Positions 57,265-64,000 of a DNA stretch of 64,000 bases are shown one piece after another. Each line of letters starts with the position of its first letter. Within the stretch, counting starts at the first letter, position 1. The DNA is from Tuctoria greenei (taxonomy: Eukaryota > Streptophyta > Magnoliopsida > Poales > Poaceae): assembly GCA_036927565.1 (NCBI GenBank), contig JAYESD010000002.1, positions 81,405,735-81,469,734 of the forward strand, written 5' to 3'. A model generated the notes under the pieces. That model was not told the origin of the DNA, did no database searches, and saw only the letters and a program-made list of their open reading frames with translations. The position numbers were made by a program, and so were the translations under genes.

Positions 57265-58281
57265 GGGGGAGTTTTTGAAACTTAGGAAGTCTATGTGTGA
57301 ATCTGAAATTAAAATAATATGAGCATATTATTTCATACATATATGACCTTGTGATTTCTTTTACATGCTGAAAGTTCTTACTACGTTACTCGTGTTATAC
57401 TTTTTGTAGTTTTTGCCATGTCTAGTAATTGGAATAATTACTTACACTAAATCTGGTCATGGTCGAACTTTCTTGCTGTTTTAAACTTGTTGCATGATCA
57501 CAAATGTTTTTAATCATTAAGAACTTATCAAGTAATCAACTCACATGTTGAGTTTTTATGAACAAATATAAATTGAGAAAAGATCAAGAGAATATGCATG
57601 CATCGCACTTCTTCTTTCGAGATGGCCTGTCATTGCACTTAGATATGAACTTGGAAGAAGTTGTGTATGACTAAAACCATGTCCTTAAGCTTCTGATTGT
57701 CAAATGACATAGGCTTGGCTTGGTTGGTTAGAATAAGGCAGATGCGCATATAATCTCTTGCAAATATCATATGATCTAGATTTATGCTTTGAAAATAATA
57801 AAATGCAGCAACTAGTGTCATGCTTTCAGGTTTTGAAATAGTTAAGTTTGTGAGATCATGACCTGCTAAAATTAAAAATCACACTTGCTTTCTAGCATGG
57901 CTTACACTACATTATGTATCTCATTGATGTGATAGTGTAAGTTACTTGATAGTATGACTTGGGTGAGCTTTGTTTATATGTATATGTTATAATATGCTCA
58001 TAACAACTAAAGAAGGAGAGATAATTTGTTTATATCTTATAACAATTAAAATTTCTCTTTTACCTTGCTGAATACATTGTCAAAGGGGGAGAGATTAATC
58101 ACACATTCAAAAAAAAAGGAGAGATAATAAAGGGGGAGACATTTTCATTTTCAAAAGGGGGAGAGATTTTCATTTACGTTTGTTTTACAAAAGGGGAGAA
58201 ATTGTTTTCAAAACTTTTATGTGAATAAGCCAATGTTTGGATTTTAAATGGTGTTGCCAATGCATTCATCAAGGGGGAGAT
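57265..58281 (+). other. 3' spacer of Sirevirus B with multiplied polypurine tracts
   Basis: No gene is present. Purine tracts of the AAAGGGGGAGA type occur right after the pol stop (GAGGGGGAG, 57263), then at about 58081, 58131, 58155 and 58193, and finally next to the LTR (CAAGGGGGAGAT, 58270-58281). Multiple PPTs are a described Sirevirus feature. Only the last one defines the LTR edge. Confidence 0.88.
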
Positions 58282-60261
58282 TGTAAGACCTATGTGTGCT
58301 GAATACATTGGCTTGTAGTGAATACACTTGGCTTTGATGATAAAAGTTTTTAATATCACCAAAACACCTTTTTATCAAGGTCCGACTCTAGCTCCGAGCT
58401 ACAACAAGGTCCGACAATAGGTCCGGCTTGCTTTGGGTAGCTCCGGTTACGTTTGATGCTAGGTCCGACTTCTTGGTAAGGTCCGACCAGCTTTGGTTAG
58501 CTCCGGTGAGCTTTATCTTTAGCTCCGACATGTCTTTGATAGCTCCGGCATATCTTTGATAGCTCCGGCATATCTTTGATAGCTCCGGCATATACTTGAT
58601 AGCTCCGGCATGCTTTTGCTATGCTCCGACGTACTTTGTCTAGCTCCGGGTTTTTGGATTGACTAGTTCCGACTAGTTTTGGTAAGCTCCGGGTCTAGGA
58701 TCTACTAGTTTTGGTAAGCTCCGGATCCAGGATCTACTAGTTTTGGTAAGCTCCGGCGCTAGGTTTTACTAGCTTTTGTTAGCTCCGGATCAAGCTCCGG
58801 GTTGCTCTGGCAAGGTCCGGAACTTGACCGCAGTGTTTCTGCTTAGCTCCGGCTCAAGCTCCGGGTTGCTCTGGCAAGGTCCGGAACTTGACCGAAGTGC
58901 TTCTGCTTTTAATTTGCAATGTTTTGTACTTGCTTTACATGATTGGAAAGATTGCTTAGTATTCATTTGCTAAGTTTTTGGTGCGTTTTGGATGATACGG
59001 TTGATATCGTTTCTACTGTGGTTTTGCAACATGCTTATGTGAGGTTCTCACGTAAGGTGTTGTGTTCGGAACTAACGTGAGTCAAGTCGAGGACTTGGGC
59101 TCGTATAGATTGGTTGTTTATTCATGTGCAGGTGTTGCTTGAGTTCAAGTCATGGCTGGTGACAGGATCCATTGGACTAGTCTCAGGAGGAGATGAGGTT
59201 CCAACAACCAAGTTCAGGAGGAACTGTGGTTGAGCGGGTCAGGAGGTCGCGCAGGATGATTGAATCAAGGACAGTGCATATGAAGGTCGAAGGAAGGTGT
59301 TCGCACGTATGCATGCGGTGCATGACGTGGCAATATGCTTCTAGAGACGGATTATGGAAGGAAGATCTGATCGGAAGGATCGGATCGTATCGGTTGAAGA
59401 CTTTGGCTGCGGCAGAGTCGGTTATGGCTCGGTATGGGAAGTATCGAGTTGGTTATGTTAGAATTTCGTGTGTATCACGAAATTGAGTTGTTTAGGAATG
59501 TGGGATATGTTCCTAAGGTGTTTGGAAGTCTTAAGATTGCTTCTATCTGCGTATAGAAGAATCTTGAGCAGTTATGGTAAGTTCCGATTGTGATCGGATT
59601 AGGATTAGAGTCCTAGTTGTATTGGGATGGCCTAAGGGCTGGTTATATAAGCAAGGGAAGGCCAAAGCTCGTGGAAGACGACTTTGGGGCTGTTCCTCTT
59701 GTGTTCTATTGAATAAAATTTGTACATTGAAGGAACTTGTGTGCCTTGTTCGTCCGACTTGTTCCAGACAAGTTTTACTCATCGAGTTTCTGGACAGCAC
59801 TACCTTTCGTCGGTGGTTTTATCATAACTCGAGTTTTACAGATCCAATTGACGTGATTCTTTTTGGGTTGTCTTCAAAACTTGATTGTCTATCATTTGTC
59901 AACAGTTCACGGTCATTGGATTTGTGGTTTATGTTCTACACCAGTTTCTTTTCAGCATTCCAGAAACTGTTTTTCTCGAGTAGGTCAGATTGACCATAGC
60001 CTGATCTTTTGATCATAACTTGAGTTTTTCTTGACGGATTTGAGTAATTCTTTTTGTGTTGTCTTCGTGACTTGATTCTCTCTGATATCTATCACTTTTG
60101 TCACGGTGAAACACGTTTAGATTAGTCACATACACGATTTCTTTAACAGATCGTTTTTCTGCCGAAAGGGTTTGGGGTTTTATTGTTTCCGCTGCGTAAG
60201 ATTTTTAAATCTACCATTCACCCCCCCTCTGGTAGCTTTTCACGTGCTCTTCGATCCTACA
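58282..60261 (+). repeat. 3' LTR of Sirevirus B
   Basis: It begins TGTAAGACCTATGTGTGCTG right after the last PPT and ends CGATCCTACA before GACCAGTTC of A's third gene. It is the full-length LTR (1980 bp); the 5' copy is 11 bp shorter at its start. It carries the AGCTCCGG array (58378-58895) and the TATA box near 59644. Confidence 0.95.
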
Positions 60262-60300
60262 GACCAGTTCGTCATCGCTCCGAGCACTCAGGGCTCTTAG

Positions 60301-60694
60301 GTACTCGGCTTCCTTTTTGGTGTCTTGATGCCAAAGGGGGAGAAGAGTTAGAGTAGAGTCAGGGGGAGGATAGCATAGCCTCAGGGGGAGTGTCCTAGTC
60401 TCAGGGGGAGTCTGTATCTATATCTTTTGTATTTTGGTGTTATTGCTACTCCTCTATTATTCATTGAGTACTCGTAAGCTATTGATCGATTGAGCTTATT
60501 GGTGTATATTCATGTGCACTCATTCTCTTGAGTTATTGATTAATTGAGATTTTATGTTATTAATCTCTTTTGAGTCTTTAAGTTTAAAATGTCATATCTT
60601 GTATTCATTGCATATCTTCTTGAGTATCGTACTATCAAATTCATTATTATGCTTCACTTGTTGTGTTGTCATCAATCACCAAAAAGGGGGAGAT
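60301..60694 (+). other. 3' spacer of Sirevirus A with multiplied polypurine tracts
   Basis: It follows the third-gene stop. AAAGGGGGAGAAG, CAGGGGGAGGA and two CAGGGGGAGT tracts lie between 60333 and 60412. The functional AAAAAGGGGGAGAT (60681-60694) abuts the 3' LTR. The rest is AT-rich with no coding capacity. Confidence 0.9.
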
Positions 60695-62115
60695 TGAAAG
60701 CATCTAGGCCCCCATGAGGTACGGTTTCGATGATTAATGACAACCATTGGATTTTACTAATGAATTTGTGGATGCAAGGTCTCCCAATCAAATGAAATAT
60801 ATGAATATGAACATCTATCACTGATCATTGGAGACCCCTAAACAATCATCTTATGAGATCAATGAATGTTATGAAGACTAGAAGTAACAGCTCATATGTC
60901 AAAGTCATTCAACCATAATTGACAACACTCAATGCTTGAAAATCATCAGAAGAATATTTGCAACAAATGTCCAAGAGGTCAATCTAGCAAAATACAAAAG
61001 AATCACTTAGAAACAACTCGAAGCAAACAAAATCAACTCATCGGATCAACCGATGTTTCCAGAGAACAACACATCGGTCGAGTTGGTTCAGCAGAAGAAG
61101 AAGACCTCAGAACAAAGCACTCACCGGGTCATCCGATGTTAAGGGCAGTGTTACATCGGTCCATCAGTACAGTATGCAATATCCTTGGACCAAGTGTAGC
61201 ACCGGATCATCCGATGTACAGAAATATACACATCGGTCAATCACTCCAGTAAGCATCAAGTCTGAGCCAATTCTGGAGGAAGTGCCACCGGATCATCCAA
61301 TGAGAAGATAAGAGTAACATCGGTCTAACAACGGTCATATCTGACACAATGACATCAGCTAAAGTGAACTTGACCGATGATAACTGAAGGGGAGACATCG
61401 GATCATCCGGTGTTCGCAGAGCAGTGATGTCAGCCTACTTATCCAACGGCTATTTCGTGGAGGCAGGCTATTTATACCCCTTCAACCTATCAAATCGACA
61501 AGTCTTGATCACCAGACATACTCTACACATCCTCAAGCATTCAAGACATAGAGATACCACTTCCATATCATTTTCACCACTTGTACACCAAGAGATAGGC
61601 TAGAACTAGCTAGAGATAGTGCTTGTGTGCCTCCATTCTTGGTGAGTGGAATCTCTAGTGTATTGAGAGCTGTAGGGGAGTGTCCCTTGGTGTTTTTAAC
61701 TGAGAGTGACTACCGGAGCTTGCCAAGAGGATTGTGGAAGCCCGGAAGATCCAAGTTGTACAAGGCTTGAGCTCCACCTTGCCGAGGTTGGCAAACGGAT
61801 AAGAATAGTGAAGATCCCTCGTCTCGGTGACTTGGGTGTGGCTACACCCTTTGGTGGGTGCCACAACGTGGATGTAGGAAGATCTTGACGATCTTGCCGA
61901 ACCACGGGATAAATCTTCGTGTCTCCTCGGGAGTTTGCATTCTCATCCTCTCACCTTACATTTATGCATTTTATATACCGCGAAGTTGCTATTTACTTGA
62001 ATGCATAGATTGTTTGCGTAGGGAATTGGGCTTTTAGTAATTAAGTTTTATAGCTTTGATTTTTTGAAAAGAAGCCCAATTCAGCCCCCCCCCTCTTGGG
62101 CATTCGATCCTTACA
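60695..62115 (+). repeat. 3' LTR of Sirevirus A
   Basis: It is 1421 bp, the same length as the 5' LTR, TGAAAGCATC...CCTTACA, followed by the CCGGG duplication. Its U3 words (61035-61415) include forms such as CATCGGATCAACCGATG that are more symmetrical than in the 5' copy. Confidence 0.95.
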
Positions 62116-64000
62116 CCGGGGTACAGGGGAAACAAGTACACCCTTAGGGTACGGAACCAGGCTAAGTGTGTTTTGTTTCTTGTTTGACCCAAGGTAGCTA
62201 GCTACACTTTTAGTTCTGAGACTGTGGCAAGTGTTGCTTGAACTTTGCGGACCTTCCGGAGAAGGTCCGGCTGTTCTCCCGTAGGAGCTACCCGACTCTG
62301 TACAATGACTCTATAACATACATCACATGTAACTACAGACTCACCTCCATGATATTAAGCGTAGAACTTACGGAGGTGCTCAATGTTCCAAGGACTTGGG
62401 AGAGGTGTCCCATCCTCGGTTGCCAAGCGAACGCATCTCCGGGATGGGATACTTTGATCACTCGAAAGGGTCCTTCCCAGCTGGGGGAAAGTTTTTTTAA
62501 CCCTTCTCTCGATTGCATTCTCCGTAGCACCAAATCGCCTTCCTCGAGCTGTCGGTTGTGAATATGCCTTTGGTGATAGCGCCGAAGAGCTTGGCGGTAT
62601 CAGGCATTCCGAACAGCTGCTCGACACCTTCCCTCTTCAAGGACGTCTAGGTCTTCACGCTGGAGCTGGTCCTGCGCGGCATCGTCGAAGGTCTGAACCC
62701 GGAGTGACCCCAAGGTGATTTTTGGAGGAAGGACCGCTTCAGCTCCGTACACCAGGAAGAAGGGTGTCTCTCCAGTTGAGCGGTTTGGAGTTGTCCTATT
62801 GGCCCACAGAGTGGGTGGAAGCTCTTCGATCCAGTTTAGGATTTCTGCATTTGCTCTCTCGGCTTGGCCACTACTTGTCGGGTGAGCTATGGAAGCGTAG
62901 CTGACTTGGATGCTGAGGTCTTCGCAATATCCTTGGAATGCATAGCTTGTGAACTGGGTCCCATTATCAGTTATGATTTTGTTTGGGACTCCAAATCTGC
63001 ATACGATGGACTGCAAGAAGTTGATAGTTGATTGCTTGTTTATTGTCACAACTGGAGTTTTGCTTCCGGGCATTTGGTGAATTTGTCAATGGCAACGTAC
63101 AGGAACTTGTAACCTCCGACGGCTCTTGGGAAAGGTCCCAAGATATCCATCCCCCACACAGCGAATGGCCATGTAGGAGGTACCATTTGTAGAGGCTGAG
63201 CCGGTGTGTGAATTTGTTTCGCATGGAACTGGCATGCTTCACATTTCTTCACCAGCTCAGTTGCATCCTGGAGCGTTGTAGGCCAGTAAAAGCCATGCTA
63301 GAAGGCTTTTCCGACCAGCGTGTGGGAAGACGTGTGGTTCCCACACTCGCCTTCATGCATTTCCACGAGGAGCTTGCAGCCTTCTTCCCTTGTAATGCAC
63401 TGCATTAGGACGCTGTTGGCACCGAGCCGGTAGAGATCCCCTTCTACCAGCGTGTATCTTTTAGCCAATCTGACTATCCGGTCAGTGGATATATTATCTT
63501 CAGGAAGGAAGTTGTCTTTCAAGTAGCTCCGGATCTCCGAGATCCATGCATCGGAGCTAGCTTGAGCATTTGAGTCTTGCGTGCTGGGTTGCTCAGAGCT
63601 TCCTGCAGCACCTACGACTCTTGATGGACACCATGGTAACAAAGCCATTGGAACCGCCAGCTTTGAGGTGCTGGTCTCGCCCCCTTCGCTCAGTTCGGCA
63701 GGCTGAGCTGTCGGTTTATACAACCTCCGGACAAAGGTTCCTTTGGGAGCCAGAGCCCCAGTTGAAGCTTTCGTCGAGAGTTCATCAGCTTCAGCGTTGT
63801 TGAGACGCTGGACATGGCAAAGATCTAGGACGTCGAAGTCCTTCTGAAGCTTCTGGATCTCAAGTAAGTATGCAGCTAGTTGAGGGTTGTTGCAGCAACA
63901 TTCACCTTTGACTTGTTTTACAACAAGTTGTGAATCACCCTTTACCAACAGCTGCTTGACACCATACGATAGTGCCACCTTGAGTCCATAAATTAGTGCT
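62116..64000 (-). mobile_element. Tat2, right segment (pol end and start of spacer)
   Basis: This is the continuation of Tat2 after Sirevirus A. 62116-62354 is internal spacer homologous to Tat1 30090-30332 (TTAGGGTACxGxACCA, CTCTATAACATACATxxxxTGTAA). From 62355 rightwards is pol on the minus strand, running out of the window. Confidence 0.83.
62355..64000 (-). pseudogene. pol: Tat2 pol: second (archaeal-type) RNase H and integrase
   Basis: Minus frame 63978-63298 starts in an RNase H-like fold (LLVKGDSQLVVKQVKGE, LNNAEADELSTKAS) of the extra RNase H that marks the Tat lineage. It leads to the integrase zinc region (GNHTSSHTL, a stop at 63296, then CEACQFHAKQ). The core has WGMDILGPFP, IITDNGTQF and GQAERANAEIL, so all DDE acids are readable. 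The tail has KLSPSWEGPFRV and ends SPWNIEHLRKFYA near 62355. Frameshifts near 63060 and 62440 make it non-functional. RT lies beyond the window. Confidence 0.87.

Larger units (their letters stand above)
49672..60261 (+). mobile_element. Ty1/copia Sirevirus 'B', near-intact, nested in A
   Basis: LTRs at 49672-51641 and 58282-60261 differ at only about 15 positions by eye (under 1%). Between them are a primer site, gag, pol and a PPT-rich 3' spacer, with no third gene. It splits the last codons of A's third gene. Right flank is GACCA, left flank ends CCCGAC, so only GAC is shared. The 5' LTR lacks the first 11 bases (TGTAAGACCTA) present in the 3' LTR. Confidence 0.93.
47552..60300 (+). pseudogene. 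Sirevirus A third gene (env-position ORF), split by Sirevirus B
   Basis: ATG 47552 starts a Lys-rich N-terminus (ARDKKNKGKAIAE, nuclear-signal-like). A frameshift near 47665 leads to a conserved globular region (47690-48795: RWRVLLEEWFPQPRE, VETEIRPYFARYRG, QTLLFYIMNGMEFD). An in-frame TGA (48796) and TAG (49084) follow, then a Gln-rich coiled coil (49117-49340) and a Pro/Thr-rich tail to IPD at 49671. After Sirevirus B the same frame ends QFVIAPSTQGS, stop 60298-60300. Total would be about 720 residues. I see no signal peptide, membrane span or glycoprotein hallmark, so 'envelope' is positional only. Confidence 0.75.
36461..62115 (+). mobile_element. Ty1/copia Sirevirus 'A', complete but nested (TSD CCGGG)
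   Basis: Two 1421-bp LTRs (36461-37881 and 60695-62115) are flanked by exact CCGGG repeats at 36456-36460 and 62116-62120. Between them lie a primer site, gag, pol (PR-IN-RT-RH), a repeat-bearing spacer, a third gene and multiple polypurine tracts. A solo LTR (41699-44550) and Sirevirus B (49672-60261) are later insertions. Without them the element is about 12.2 kb. By eye the LTRs differ at about 35 positions (roughly 2.5%). Confidence 0.95.

Noticed and set aside
1..64000. A host protein-coding gene
   Set aside because: Every recognisable domain is retrotransposon, LINE or transposase; the accessory and third genes are element-borne.

Overview
The window is repeat-rich plant nuclear DNA, almost certainly from a grass. 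The evidence is nested LTR retrotransposons of Sirevirus, Tekay-type chromovirus and Tat (Grande-like) type, CACTA, Stowaway-like and hAT-like DNA elements, L1-type LINE fragments, and GC-rich monocot-style leaders. The mix resembles maize and other panicoid grasses, but the species cannot be fixed from sequence alone. The first bases are a HindIII site, which suggests a cloned insert end. I see no ordinary host gene: every long reading frame belongs to, or is degraded from, a mobile element.

Left half (1-24123). A + strand chromovirus (Ty3/gypsy) contributes the end of gag, all of pol with a C-terminal chromodomain, and a 4.2 kb 3' LTR (1-8193). It is inserted in the RT of a minus-strand Sirevirus, 'C' (8194-14293), whose gag, PR, IN and RT are all broken. 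C's LTR abuts a minus-strand CACTA transposase relic (about 14294-20230). That relic is itself interrupted by a hAT-like GC-rich MITE (15383-15877, 8-bp TSD) and a 2.6 kb solo LTR (16324-18936, TSD ATACC). Next come a palindrome-rich duplicated region (about 20440-22280), a Stowaway-like MITE carrying a tRNA-like pol III promoter (21520-21793), a possible copia LTR, and two LINE 3' ends of the same family.

Right half (24124-64000). Two Tat-lineage gypsy elements lie in minus orientation. Tat1 (24124-30517) is interrupted in its integrase end by Tat2 (30518-36460, resuming at 62116). Both carry a + strand (antisense) accessory gene with an N-terminal gypsy-type domain, a short intron, 30-bp proline/acidic repeats and a long coiled coil. 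Sirevirus 'A' (36461-62115, 1421-bp LTRs, TSD CCGGG) is inserted in Tat2. It has gag, pol and a third, env-position gene. A is interrupted by a 2.85 kb solo LTR (41699-44550, TSD GCGCA) in pol and by a younger Sirevirus 'B' (49672-60261) in the third gene. The inferred order is LINE2 > Tat1 > Tat2 > A > (solo LTR, B).

The recurring theme worth attention is a set of short palindromic words in the U3 of nearly every LTR: CGGACTAGTCCG in C, CATCGG..CCGATG in A, AGCTCCGG/AGGTCCGG in B and the Tat elements. Each element's own word also recurs inside it, in polyprotein linkers or upstream of its extra gene. Two of the words are shared between copia and gypsy elements.
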